From Adineta steineri (Eukaryota; Rotifera; Eurotatoria; Adinetida; Adinetidae): DNA of 64,000 bases. Shown in pieces: positions 12,683 to 24,635 of the stretch. The notes beneath the pieces are model-generated. The model saw only the letters and a list, made by a program, of their open reading frames with translations. It did not search any database and was not told the DNA's origin. Where the stretch lies: NCBI GenBank assembly GCA_905250115.1, contig CAJNOI010000053.1, forward strand, positions 215,947-279,946, written 5' to 3'. The first letter of the stretch is position 1; each line of letters starts with the position of its first letter. A program made the translations under genes and the position numbers.

Positions 12683-12865
12683 TTATTGCCCTAAATGCGT
12701 TGGATCTCGATGATATCATGTTTGTTCAAGTAAATGAAGATTAAATTCATCAATTAAGGAAAGAATTCGTTTTTGATTTGGTTCAATTAATTGTCTTTTT
12801 TTATCAAATACTTTTTCACATTATACGGTTCTACCAGTACGAGGTCTACTTCGATTATGAGGCAT
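12683..12865 (-). pseudogene. Decayed ORF, unknown family
   Basis: One continuous minus-strand frame begins with ATG (MPHNRSRPRTGRTV) and runs 61 codons to a TAA at 12683, but is broken by two internal stops (TAA after GRTV and TGA after LHLLEQT). Between the stops it reads like protein (CEKVFDKKRQLIEPNQKR, ILSLIDEFNLHLLEQ, YHRDPTHLGQ). It lies between the small gene at 11796 and the mariner relic at 13754. The family is unknown; a transposon-derived gene is one possibility. Confidence 0.35.
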
Positions 12866-13753
12866 CGAATTGATTTCGACATAAGATATTTTGCAGCGGA
12901 AAAATAGGCAAAACTAGCGCTAATAATAACAACATCAATAAAATCAATTTTACTCATTTATATGTTTTTGGAAGAAAAGTAATATGAATGAATATATTTT
13001 TATCAAATGAAAATAATGTTTTCGCAACAATTGAGATATTCAAAATTTTTCATCGAATATTATCAACATATTCATTTTGTAGTTCGAAGTTTTGTAAAAA
13101 CAAGTACTTAGATAAAAAACAAATTTTCAATCAATAAAATTTCTATATGAACTATAATATTGAATAATTCATATTGAACATATTCTCATTTTCTTTCTTT
13201 GAAAGTATTTGATGACTACACTAAATAAAACTCAACTTTTCTGGGTCGAACTCTTATCTTTGGTAATAAAAATATTATCTGTACTCTTAATTGATAATTT
13301 AAGTATTGGAAATATTGTATTAATTATGAGTCAAATAATTTAGTTCAAAATCGATGTATATGTTTCCATCTCATTGAATAATCATTTACCTGCTTTGCAA
13401 ATAACTCTTAGATTTCAAAGTCTTTGATTAAAAATATGACATAACAAAACAATGACGTACCAAAAAGAAAGAAAAGGAAAAGTAGGAGAGTTCTATTGTC
13501 CGAAAAGTCTGTGCAACTATATCGAAAAAGTATGTTTGCGGTATTTTGCTTACACCATCGTGTGGAAAGTGTCGAGACATACACAAATATTGAAAATAAA
13601 TACGTATCACATATTGGATATTTCTTGACATGACTTATAGGATTTTTCCAACTTTTCATCGTAACCTGTATGAGGGATTTTATAAATATATGTCCATATA
13701 TCTATCTTGTTTTTTCTACAGTTTTCATAACCGCATTAATTTATCTATCAGAT

Positions 13754-13977
13754 ATGTCGAACATTGAGTATTGAGCAGTCATTAAAATTTTTAGTCGAAA
13801 AGGACTAGATACTGTAGAAAATACTAAGGAGCTGGAAGATGTTTTATCAGGATTGTGCTCCAGCATATCGTACTGTTACAAAGTGAGTGACCGAATTCAA
13901 GGATTCGACACGTGGTTTTGAAGATGCTTCGAGAAGTGGCCATCCGGCAACAACAACTAACGAAGAAAACATTGAAT
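13754..13977 (+). pseudogene. Mariner-type transposase N-terminal fragment, inactivated
   Basis: The DNA-binding (HTH) half of a Tc1/mariner-family transposase is readable across two frames. The first frame gives IEY-stop-AVIKIFSRKGLD and TKELEDV. After a frameshift near 13840 the second frame gives YQDCAPAYRTVTK-stop-VTEFK, then FEDASRSGHPATTTNEENIE and a stop. The hallmark WVTEF tryptophan codon has become TGA. The order PAYRTVTKWVTEFK, ED.SRSGHP, T..NI(E) is characteristic of mariner. The catalytic DD(34)D half is missing, and no terminal repeats were found nearby, so this is a 5' relic rather than an element that could move. Confidence 0.8.
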
Positions 13978-16089
13978 GATATATATATAGAAAATCATCG
14001 AGATACATATTTTTAATTCAAATGATTTTTCGTATTTCTTTTATTTTATTTTGTCAAAAATAAATGAACATTTGATAAAAAGAAAAAGATCTATTCTATC
14101 AGTCTTTCCAATCTTAAATAGAAAACTGAAGATTCATTTAAATTTCTGTGTGTTCTTCTTCTTATCCGATATGATCGCTCTTTATTCAATATTAAAATAA
14201 AAAAATGAAGTTGTGTTAGTGTATTTCTGTATGTATGATAAGAGTTTTGCTGACTGGATTTATTTTTCCATACAATTATATCGAATATGTTAAAACTTTT
14301 ATTATATACGTATAAAGAAAACTGACAATAATCATATGCAAAATAATATATGAATTATGCAATCAATGAAAATATTCACATATGTAAGTGAGAAATAGAT
14401 TAAACGGATATAATATTAAGAAAAACTAATTCGTCGCAGAAACGATAAATTTAAAATCTAGTAACAAAAAATCTAAAGGATTGATTGCTTACCATTGGAT
14501 AAATGTTAATCGATTGATATTATAATTTCTATTCAAGGAATAAGCCTCACAACATATAAGAAGATTTTTTATTAAATAAGTGAAGCTAAAATCAGATTAG
14601 AAGACTCATCCATTATGTTAAATGGGTATTTTAAAGGAAGCAAACGAGTTTAATTGAAAAAAAGGAGAAGAGAATCGTTTGTTATATATATGTACTGATA
14701 ATTTTTTAGTATTGTATAGTGACATCTAACGATGTTTGAATATTAAAAAAAACAAGGTTTGATAAGTATAATATTAATTTGTTTAATGGATTGATAATCT
14801 GTCGAAGTATATACTCAATATGTTTAGTGAAGTGATGAGACACAAAACTAGTACACTTGAATATTTTTTTTTCTTTATTTGTCTAGACAAATAAGTTAAG
14901 ATAACATTGAATATATATATTCTCACTTTCTTTTACAAAATAATGATGAGAAAAACAACATAAATCTATTCCCAAATGAAATATTCAATTGACTTTTATT
15001 TTTCTATAAAAAAAAAAGAGAAGTCGAATGTCAATGTTAAGAATAAAATCTATTCACATATGTGATTGGTTTATCTCTTTTATTCTATATTTCTATCAAC
15101 AAGTCTGATGAATAACAATATTCTCTAATCTTTCAAGATGATCATTGATCTTCAAATGTGTCAATCATTCTCTTTCTTTATATCAATAAAACAAAAAGAA
15201 ACAGATGAGAAGAATTTTGTTTATATTCATCTTAACTATATGTTTATATTTAAAGAAATAAAACAGAACACTTTCTTTTTTTTTCTTCATAAAGGGAATA
15301 TTCTATTATTTAATTATATCAATATTTAACATCTGTTTTTCTAAAATAATCAAAAAAGATTTTTTTAAAAAATCAAACAGATGATTATTTAAATAAGTTT
15401 TCTTTTATTAATTATTTCTTTTTATGTCTAAAAGGTTTGACACTCGTTGTCTAATGTATGATATCTACATAAAAAGGACGACACCTGTGAGATGGAACAA
15501 ACGTTTCTTTTATTCTTTGACAGGTCACGCGAACAACAAAGATTACATCACGATATACTAAAGTTAATTCATCTCAATTGACTTTTAGTTTTTAATTTGA
15601 TCTGATCATCAAAAAAGAAAGAAGAAGAAAAAAAATGAGAGGAAATGATAAGGAAAAAGATTGACTTTTGAGAAAAAAAAGAAAGAAAAGGTGATAATCA
15701 TCGATTTTCACGCTTTTCACCATCTGCCTTTATCATCTCAATTTCCTTCATTGATAAAGAAATATTTATTCATATCAGATTAATTATTCATTCAACACAA
15801 CGAAATCAATTCTTATTTTAATTAATTTCATTAAATAAAGATTGATTAATTAATATTGGGAGTTTCTCTTTTTATGTCGAATAAAGAAAAGAAAAAAAAA
15901 GTGGTTTGATAGAATAGAATAAAGACACAAAAAAAAGATACAACATAAAGAATACATATATAAAGATAAGTTGATGTTCACTGTTATGACCGGCGATTGT
16001 TAAATAATGATTTTTGAATTATTTATTTCTTTAGTTAGTTATTATTTGGAATGAGAATATCTGACACTCGTAAATGAGTGATTAAACAA
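13978..16089. other. Intergenic, downstream of Iroquois gene
   Basis: About 2.1 kb of AT-rich DNA with short poly-A/poly-T tracts. I see no exon with splice signals and no structured repeat. Confidence 0.5.
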
Positions 16090-17604
16090 TCATTTGAAAG
16101 GTTTAAATGCACCAACTAATGTTTGACCTTTTTCTAAAAAAGTAAAAAAATATTTTAGAAATCAAAAGAAACAAAAAATATAAACCTTGTGATGATGTTG
16201 GAGATGAACATGATGATGATGATGAGATTGAAGACGATCTTCTTTGTTCTTCTTGTTTTTGATGATTTAATTGATTGATTTTATTATTATGATTTTTTTC
16301 TGCCATATCTGCAAGTGACCAAATTCCACAACGTTTTTTTCTTTCTAACATTTGATTGTCATTTAATTTTCTCTTTTGATTTGTTTCTTCTAAAGAAAAG
16401 AAAAGTAAAATATTTTATTTTCTATGAAATGAAAGCAAACAAACCTGTTTGTAAATTTTGTTGTTGAATTTGATGATGTTGAAGTATTGTTAATGGAGGT
16501 GATAAATAATGAAAAGATGTTTGTGTTGTTGATGATGACGATGGAATTTGATTTGTTTGTATTAATGGAGAATTTGATTCATCATCAGATTCTGAACTAT
16601 TCGATTCTCCACCTTGTCTATCATCATCATCATCGTCATTTGTTCTATAAACAAAAGATGAAAATAAAGCCAATAAAGAAAATATCGAACCTATTTCTTG
16701 GTGACCATGTCATTTTATTTTCTTTTTTTAATCTTCGACGTGCATTAGCAAACCAAGTTGAAACTTGTGTTAATGTCATTTTAGTCATAATAGCTAAATA
16801 AACTTTTTCTGATTTGGTTGGATAAGGATTTTTTCTATGTTCATATAACCATGCTTTTAATGTTGCAGTTGTTTCTCGTGTTGCATTTTTTCTTCTTCCA
16901 GCTAAATCCATGTGAGGAGAATAACTAAAAAGATATATATACTCAAATTCTAATGTGTCTCATTGGAAAATGATCTTCATTGAGATCATTTTCTATGCAT
17001 CAGTTAAAAAAAGAAATAGATATGCATCGTTTACAGACTATAACATTCACTTCATTAGACTTCAGGCTATTCTTCTTCGTCTTCTCTTTTCTCTAAGTGA
17101 ATCCATTTATTAACTCATTCCCAAAAAAAAAAAAAAGAAAGGCCGAATCTATTTCAAGTGATTCTTTTTATTTAAATAAAGAATAAAAGCAGATGGAAAC
17201 ACAAAAAGAAAAGAAGGAGATAAAAACTTTCTTTTAGAAAATCTAATTGATAAATTATTCGTATTGACTAGATTATTAGAATATCAAATAACTTACCCAG
17301 CTGCATATGGACTATAACCAACTAAAGCAACAGCTGTTGCTGCATCATATACATATGGATTTGAATAAGGATTACGCCATGGATTAGCATTTACTAAACT
17401 ATTACATTCTTGACTCATCCCAACAACATTTATATTTGAATCCTTTAAATTTTTTATTAAAAATAAAAATTAGATTAATTCAGGTTTTTTTACTTTAATC
17501 GATGAATATGGATTTGAATCTGAAGGATTAAGACCAGCAATCCTATTTAATAATAATAATAATAATAACAGTTATTTTGTTTATAATAGAAATTCAACTT
17601 ACAT
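16090..17604 (-). CDS. IRX: Iroquois-class TALE homeobox transcription factor
   Basis: Nuclear sequence-specific factor of developmental patterning. The three-residue-loop homeodomain (about residues 72-134) runs from [17 protein letters not shown] through [12 protein letters not shown] to [19 protein letters not shown] and [11 protein letters not shown], near-diagnostic for the Irx class. An acidic stretch (six Asp followed by a Ser/Glu-rich run) follows, as in other Irx proteins, and [14 protein letters not shown] resembles the Iro box (KIWSLAD). Exons: 17603-17604, 17494-17542, 17297-17442, 16691-16924, 16445-16644, 16186-16389 and 16090-16127; 290 residues if translation starts at the ATG split by the first intron (AT at 17603-17604, G at 17542). 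The upstream exon continues open through an AAT repeat, so a longer N-terminus is possible; the start is the weakest part of the model. It is shorter than vertebrate Irx (about 480). Long noncoding DNA on both sides fits a regulated developmental gene. Confidence 0.93.
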
Positions 17605-20563
17605 GATGAAAATATTATTATTATTATTATTTGAAAAAAAACCGAAGAAAGAAATAATCTGAAGTAAAGAAAAGAAAATACAGAGAAATTAGTTTGATAT
17701 GCAAACATGATTTTGCAAGTGTTTCGACAAGAATGCGAACAGTCGTAGTAGTCGTCTTTCTTTTTCTTTCCTAGTTACCAATGTTAATATATTGTTAAAC
17801 GAATCGGCATTAGAAGAAAACGGGAAAGAGAGATCGACAGAGAGAGCGGGAGAGACAGGGAGAGACATACACATTTACAGAGAGAAAAAACACGTTCGTC
17901 TGTTAGTTTGTCTGACACGATCGTTACTCTCTTCTATCCGCTATTTGTCGATGAATTCAAGAAGAAAAAAATCCGATTGGTTGACAAGTCGTGTGCCACT
18001 GCAACGAGACACGATGTTTTACATTCATGTTCGAGTAGCTTGTTAACAACGCTAACGGATAGAAGACAGAACAACTAAAATATTCTTTTCCTCATTGGAT
18101 AAAGAAAAAGAAAAAAAAAAGACGCCAACACCATAAATACATTTATTACCAAAGAAAAAGAAAAAGAAAAAGAAGGAGAAGAAGAAGAAAAGAAAAGAAA
18201 CAAAAATATATATTTCTAAAGAAGGGCAAACACTACTCACAAAGAATACTGCCCTAAGTAAATGATGGAGTCATTGACGAAGAATCTTCATCTCCGTTAA
18301 ATCAACATAAACATAATGATGTCAATGGATTCTTTTTTTTTTTGAATAAGTAAACATAAATGTTATATGTCAATGAATATCGATTCAATTATTCACTTAA
18401 TAAAAAACAAAACAAAAAAAAAAGAAACGAAACGTTTTCTCTTCTATTAATTGTATTTACTTTTGAAATAATATTTATATAAAAATAAAGAAACATAAAT
18501 AAAACTGATGTAATAGGTAAAACAAATCGAATAGTGAAATTATTTTCCGTTCTACGTGTAATTATCAGAATAAAAAATGATTGATGAGACAAGCAATGTG
18601 CATTTTCTTCCGGTAGTTTAACATTGTGGAATTGCTTATCTTGTTTTACATAATCATTTCACAAGAGATAAGTACCTTTCAACACTTTCACAAATGCCGG
18701 AAACTTATTTTCTATTGTTAATGAAATAGATTTTTCTATCGAAAAAAAAAAAAAGTTGACCAAACAATAATTGACACTTGTGTGTTGATTGAATTGTTCA
18801 TATTGATATTTGATGAGAATCAAAGAAATCGAAGCGCTATTCATAGTACTTAAAAAAGAGTTTGTTCAAGTGAATAAGACTTTCTTCTTAATAAGATCAT
18901 ATACGTATGAATAAAAATGCAGACATTGATCTACTCCAAAGTCAATAAAGCGAAATATTTCTCGTATAGAAATGTCTCAGTTAGTTCCGGAAGAAATCCA
19001 ATAGAATGGAATGCCATGCCGGACGAGAAGTGGACGCATGAACAAATTAACTAAAGAGTGTCAGCGCATGATCGGGCTTTTCCGTTCATCTTCGATTTTT
19101 TTCTATCAGATTTCCTTTGACCTCTATTCAATAGGAAAATAAAATAAAAACACAATCTCTATAAATAAATAAATACAAAATAATAAACTTCTTCTTCTTT
19201 TTTTTATCCAAAATATTTTTTTTGATGATAAATGGAATTAATGAGCACACGCGTTTGATAAAAAAGGGAAAGAGAGAGAGAAAAAAATCTTATCGTATAT
19301 AATCCCACTTGACGGCACAAAGGTGTTTCGTTTGTGATGATTATTGAGTGTCTATAAACAAAAGCAATGAGAGTCGATTGAGCACTTTCTTTACAATTAG
19401 CGTGATAACAATCTATTCATCTCATCTGATCTAAACTAGTCAAATAGAGAATTGTTTCTAGTCGGACGCCGTCTGTCGTTAATAAGCAAAGTGTAGATCA
19501 ACTTCCGCGCGATCATCATCATCATCATCATCATCTGCGCCATGAAATCTTTGTTCTTATCGTTCTTTTCCCATATGTCACTCTCTACAATCATATAAAT
19601 AACAAAAGAAAAAGAAACACATATCCGTTGCCGACACTTTTCTTTGCCTTATTTTCTATAATTTATCATAAGAAATAGAAAAAACTGTAACATATTCACA
19701 TGCTTTTACTCAAACAAACTAATCGATCAGTTGATGACTTGAATAACAAAAATTTCCTTCTTTTTATATGAGTTTCAATTTAACTTAATGATAGACATTT
19801 CACAATAATGATAAATGTGTTTTTTCTATCTCTCTCCCTTTCACTTTCACATTCTCAAGTATTTCAATTGAATAATCTGTTAAATCAACAATTGAAGGGA
19901 TAAGGCGGGAATATTATCATTTATGATAAATTATTGACTAATTATCTTCCACTTTTAATAGAAAACATATGTAAATACATTTTCCATCTTTCACTCATCA
20001 ACTATTTTTTATCAATAATCTATTATTTACCTTTTCTCATTTCAAAAAACAATAATCATGACTAGACATTATTATTGTTTCCTTATGTAAATATATTACA
20101 AATAAAAATATTTTTTTAAAAACAAAAACAAATTAACTTTTCAAACAAAATCTATTAAAATGTTTTTTTTAACAAAATATTTGCTCATTTCTCATTCTCT
20201 TCAAAGTATTTTAAACGAATGAAAAACTAAGGATGAGGAGGAGAATTTTGTGATCCTTTAGAATAACTATTTTCGATCGAAAATAATGAGAAAATCTTTA
20301 AACGCTCTAAAAAACTGATATGACTGATGAATAAATAGACATTTGAGACCTTCGTAAGTCCCTGTGTAATTATCTGAAACTAAAATATAGGTTTTACACA
20401 AGTACAACGATATTCATTTTCGTAGGAGCTACATCAAAAATATTCCTCACTACTCTCGAGTAAATATTCATAAAGAGTAGAGGCGATGTGGACTAATGGT
20501 CCACCCCTTACGAACCAAAATCTAGAATACTTGAAAGGGAATGAAAAAAGTAGAAAATAAAAT
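17605..20563. other. Large upstream region of the Iroquois gene
   Basis: Three kilobases without a supported gene. It holds purine-rich simple sequence (GAGA-type runs near 17820-17870; GAAAAA runs near 18150-18200), a CAT/ATC triplet run near 19515-19535 and a small palindrome GTGGACTAATGGTCCAC near 20489. Cis-regulatory content is likely from position alone but cannot be resolved by eye. Confidence 0.4.
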
Positions 20564-22353
20564 TTATTCTTTATAAATAAAAAAAACAACAATAAGAACA
20601 AAAATATTCTTTTTAAAAAATTTCTTTTCTAAAAATTGATCAAATGTTTTATCCCATAAAGATCTTGATGCAATTAAAATCGATTGATCAAAATGTTGTT
20701 GAATATAAATTTGTACAATAATTTTATATCTTTGAGAAAATTTTTTAAAAAAATCTTTGATTTGTTCACATAATGCTAAACAATTTAATTTCGATTGAAA
20801 ATTTTCATAAAAAATATTTTTTGAAAAATATTCATCTAATAAACGATTGAAATATTTCCAATATTCATCAATATATTCAAATATATTTAATGAAAAATTT
20901 TCATTGATCTCATTTTTATTATAAATATTTTCTTTTGGGTTTATTGAGCTTATTAATTCATATCGACCAATTAATGTATTTAGATCTAAATAAATTAATT
21001 AAGATTTAAACAAATATTTTAAAAATAAAAAAACCATCAGTTTTATTAAGATTTGAATTAAAAATAAAATTTTCTAAATTATTTTCATTCAATTTTCCAA
21101 TTAATTCATTTGGAATTTTTGGTTTTTGTGGAAATTTTAATAAAGAATTATTTTCAATTGAATGTTTTATTGAATTTTGTTCAACAAGTGATTTTTCAAA
21201 TTTCAAACGATATTCATCAATTTGTTTTAAAGATTTTTCAATTAAATTCGATAAATTTTCAAAAGATCCACAACGAATTGATTGAAGATGAGTAGGTTTT
21301 TTTATTATTCGAGATAAATTTTCATTTGATTCATTTCGAATTTTAAATAAATTATTTATTCTATTTGAAAAGATTTTTGTTGAACCAGAATTATCAATCG
21401 ATTCTAATTTAAATTAAATATAATTATCTGACTAATAGAATATATTCTATCCAAGATATTCTCTAACGTTGATATGAAAATTCTCTAGAGATATTTCCTA
21501 TGATGATAAGAATGATTCACATGATTAGACCAATATAGGAATTATCTTATCAGATAAATAATCATAGGACATTCTCTTGAATATGTCTTGAAATCCGGAG
21601 AGTAAAAATCCGGAAAATTTCTGGTATTGTTCTAACAGAAGAGATTGATAATATTCTTTCATAAATATTTATGGTTGTCTACGTCAATCATGATTCTCGT
21701 CTACCGAGTGCTATTCTATTTTACTGTGCTCTGCACTTCTATTACCAAATATACACAGACGTGCACCTTGAGAATATGGGTGTTGTGTCCATGCTTTATC
21801 CACATCCACACCATCTAACTACAGTCAATACTCCTGTCAATAGGAATGTGACAGTTCCAGTTCCAAAAAAACTGAACCTGAGCTTTCACAGTCCTACTTG
21901 CCAAACATTTCGCGAGCGATGAGATCGATCGCGATGAGTATCTCGTGGGACTTTCTTTATTGGTGGCTACTAAAAGAAAACCACATCACTTCTCTTCAAA
22001 TCAAATGGTTTCTCTTCTTTCTTGTACATGGTTCTGTGTTAAATAAACTGTTGAATCCTTTTTCAAAAATTTTCCGGATTTTTTTCTCCGAATTTTTTCC
22101 TCCGAATTTTTTTCTCCGGATTTTGGGACAATACCGTTAAATAAACTGTTGAATCTTTTTTTCAAAAAATTTCCGAATTTTTTCTACCGAATTTTTTTCT
22201 CCGGATTTTGAGAAAATACGATTCTTTTAATTCGAATAAATGTGCAATACCTTTTTGTTTGTAAATATTATTTTGATATTTAATATATGGAAGAGAATGA
22301 TTTGTATCTCGTTGAAATGTTATTTGTTTTGATAAAATTTGATGAGAATTCAT
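20564..22353 (-). CDS. Tctex1-domain protein (dynein light chain Tctex-type family)
   Basis: Cargo-adaptor or light-chain role in dynein motors or cilia is expected from the fold. Three exons: 22251-22353, 21035-21403 and 20564-20985; 298 codons in total. The C-terminal domain (about residues 190-297) has the family signature: a SQRYKIIVQIYIQQ strand, then ILIASRSLWDKTFDQF (compare VASRCLWDPETD) and the closing hydrophobic strand IFVLIVVFFIYKE. The first 190 residues are Asn/Lys/Ser-rich and unrecognised. The exon 1 donor is inside the open frame (AAG|GTATTG at 22250); only this donor keeps the frame with exon 2. Intron 1 (847 bases) is filled by a repetitive element. The upstream membrane-protein gene ends 40 bases before this start on the same strand. 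Confidence 0.75.
21587..22212. mobile_element. Unclassified repeat element with inverted ends and internal tandem duplication
   Basis: The left end CTTGAAATCCGGAGA (21587-21601) is matched by the reverse complement of the right end (13 of 15), and both ends carry further CCGGA/CCGAA blocks spaced by T-runs. Near the right end a unit of about 98 bases starting GTTAAATAAACTG occurs twice in tandem (from 22038 and from 22136). A degenerate telomere-motif hairpin lies in the interior (21776-21813). The whole sits in intron 1 of the Tctex1 gene. No transposase frame is seen. Confidence 0.55.
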
Positions 22354-22393
22354 TTTGAATTATGAAAAAAGAAAAATGGCGCAAATAAAATCT

Positions 22394-22714
22394 TTATGAT
22401 TGTAAATCAATTTCGATTTTCTCTTTTAAACTAATTCCTTTTTCTTTTTCATCAGCAACTTTTTCAAGAGTTTGAGCTAATTCTAAACTTTTTCTCATAA
22501 AATCTTCAATTATTGTTGATGTTGTTTCATTTGTTAATGAATAATTATTTGGTTTTATTTCAATAATATTTGAATTTGTTTTCTCTTGAAAATCATTTGA
22601 TTCTTTTCGATAACGATATAATAAATAAAGTGTTATTATTAAGATTATTGAACAAAGAAAAACACATAAACCAATTATTATTCCTTGAAGAATTTTAATA
22701 TTATTTATTAACAT
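22394..22714 (-). CDS. Small single-pass membrane protein, hypothetical
   Basis: A single-exon, 106-residue protein. A short N-terminus is followed by one strong transmembrane helix (about residues 9-33, GIIIGLCVFLCSIILIITLYLLYRY) with a following YRKES stop-transfer charge cluster, then an Asn/Thr-rich segment and an amphipathic, probably coiled-coil tail (EDFMRKSLELAQTLEKVADEK). It starts from the first ATG after an AT-rich upstream region. The stop is 40 bases from the Tctex1 start, so the two may share a transcript. No family recognised. Confidence 0.55.
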   Translation of the reverse strand: MLINNIKILQGIIIGLCVFLCSIILIITLYLLYRYRKESNDFQEKTNSNIIEIKPNNYSLTNETTSTIIEDFMRKSLELAQTLEKVADEKEKGISLKEKIEIDLQS

Positions 22715-24140
22715 TTTTTTTATTTTTAAAAATTAAGAAAAATTCTATAAGTGAGATTAATAACATATGACAAATAGTTTAACTTATTCACAATTCTTAT
22801 CTCGCGCAATAATAATATTTTATATTCAATTTTGCAAAAATCTCAATTGTTATTGTCACATGATTAAGTATCTATAGACGATTGTAACTACACGATTATT
22901 TTGTGTCTTTTGTTGCATATGTCAAGACATACTTGACAAATCGGATGTAATTAAAGAAAATTTTCTATCCAATCTAGGGAGTATATCTAATATTTTGTTT
23001 TTGTTTCAATAATTTGTATGAAAGAAAACTTTAATACGAATGAAATTTCCTTCTAGTAAGAATCATTTTTCTATGTTTATTTCAACTTGATGTTTATTAT
23101 TGCAATTTTTCTAAAACAAATAAAATATCGTTCGTAAATATTTTAATATGAATAGACTATTTTAATTAATATTCAATTGTTAGAATAGATCGAACATTTT
23201 TATAGAAAAATTTCGAATTAATTTTTTCATATATCGATTTTACAAAGAAAATATTCTCCGCAAATAAAGTATTAAATTGGTCCAAGGTCATATCCCGCTT
23301 TTTTTCAATATTGTGCTTTAAAAGAGACATTTTTAAATCTAATCGAATATTCTCCTGATAAATTAAAACTAAAAAAATAATGTTTTTTTCTAAAAATAAT
23401 CTTACGAAAAAAAACTGATTAACTACTTAATGTTTAATAAGAAATGTAAAGATTAAATTTGACCTTCGTATATTTTCCAAATAATAGATGACATATCTGT
23501 CTAAATAGAAAAAAATGTATCTGTCATAGATGTATTTTTATAAAAAGAAACGACATAAACAAGAAAATAAAAGTCACGATTAGTTTTGCTGATATAATCA
23601 TTCAAGCATAACCGAGATTCTTTGTTTACATTTTTTTTCTTTGCTCGTTTCTAAATGTTATAGGTATACTATTTAATATAAATAAATATTCATCAAAGAG
23701 ATATTTTATCTTTTAACAATAATAATATCCTTGGGAATAATTAGACAATATAAATATATATATGAAATAAGATTTTATTTAAATAAAATTGATTCAAAAC
23801 TAAGAAGTAAATATGTTTTTGTAAATGTTCTTGATCAATATAATCTAATACAATAGAACATGTGTATGAATAGATACCTATTGATTTGAAGGTAAAACAT
23901 AAAACATTCTTTTGTTGATTAACAATAATGAAAGAATGTATATCTACGATGAATCTATGTGGGTGAGCAAAAAAAATGTATTCGACTTTTTACGTTTCTT
24001 TTTCTACCTCCACATATTGGTTGATGTAAAATATTAATATTGATATAATACGTAGGTGCGTCCTACTCATTTGTAATATCGATTAAGCATAGTATTTAAA
24101 CGAAAGTTATTTGTTTAGTTCGATTAACTGATACAAAATT
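22715..24140. other. Intergenic between divergent genes
   Basis: A 1.4 kb spacer between the minus-strand membrane protein and the plus-strand bZIP gene, likely holding promoters of both. A weak telomere-motif hairpin is visible at 23957-24015 (ATGTGGGTGA against ACCTCCACAT). Confidence 0.4.
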
Positions 24141-24635
24141 ATGTCATTTTCATTGAAAAGGGAAAAAATTTTGTCAAATAATTGTATTTATTATGGACCT
24201 ATACGTTTTTATGGTCGACGAAGAAAAGCACCAACATTATCAACAGGTCGTCGATCGAAATTTGAAGAAGTTAATGAAGAAGAAGAAATACGACGAAATA
24301 AACGTCGAGAAAAAAATCGTTTATTATCAAAAAGACTTAAAGAAAAAAGAGAAAAGATTTTAAATGAACTTATTCAACAAATAAATCAACTTGAAGAAAA
24401 ACAATTTTATTTACAAAATACAATTGAACAACTTAATTCGCATCGAAATCAATTAATTAATAAATTAGCAAATTCAAATATAGATCCATTATTAAATTTA
24501 ATTTATCAAAATGAAGTTCCTCTCTTTTTTCAACAAGTTGATGATTTACAATTTGATACCGATTCTTTAATTATCACTTTTACAGATGAACGATCATCTT
24601 TAGATGAATTTATTTACAATTGTGATCAAGAATAA
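24141..24635 (+). CDS. bZIP transcription factor
   Basis: An intronless 164-residue protein. The basic region (about residues 50-70) reads RRNKRREKNRLLSKRLKEKR, matching the bZIP pattern N-x(7)-R; the usual Ala pair is replaced by Leu-Ser. It is followed without gap by a leucine/isoleucine zipper of about five heptads (ILNELIQQINQLEEKQFYL to INKLANS). The C-terminal tail is acidic and aromatic (DDLQFDTDSLIITF, LDEFIYNCDQE), a plausible activation domain. The N-terminus contains GRRRKAPTLSTGRRSKFEE. I cannot place it in a subfamily. The first ATG with open frame was chosen. Confidence 0.85.
   Translation: MSFSLKREKILSNNCIYYGPIRFYGRRRKAPTLSTGRRSKFEEVNEEEEIRRNKRREKNRLLSKRLKEKREKILNELIQQINQLEEKQFYLQNTIEQLNSHRNQLINKLANSNIDPLLNLIYQNEVPLFFQQVDDLQFDTDSLIITFTDERSSLDEFIYNCDQE

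Noticed and set aside
19513..19540. ATC/CAT triplet run
   Set aside because: Ordinary microsatellite in the Iroquois upstream region; nothing further to support.
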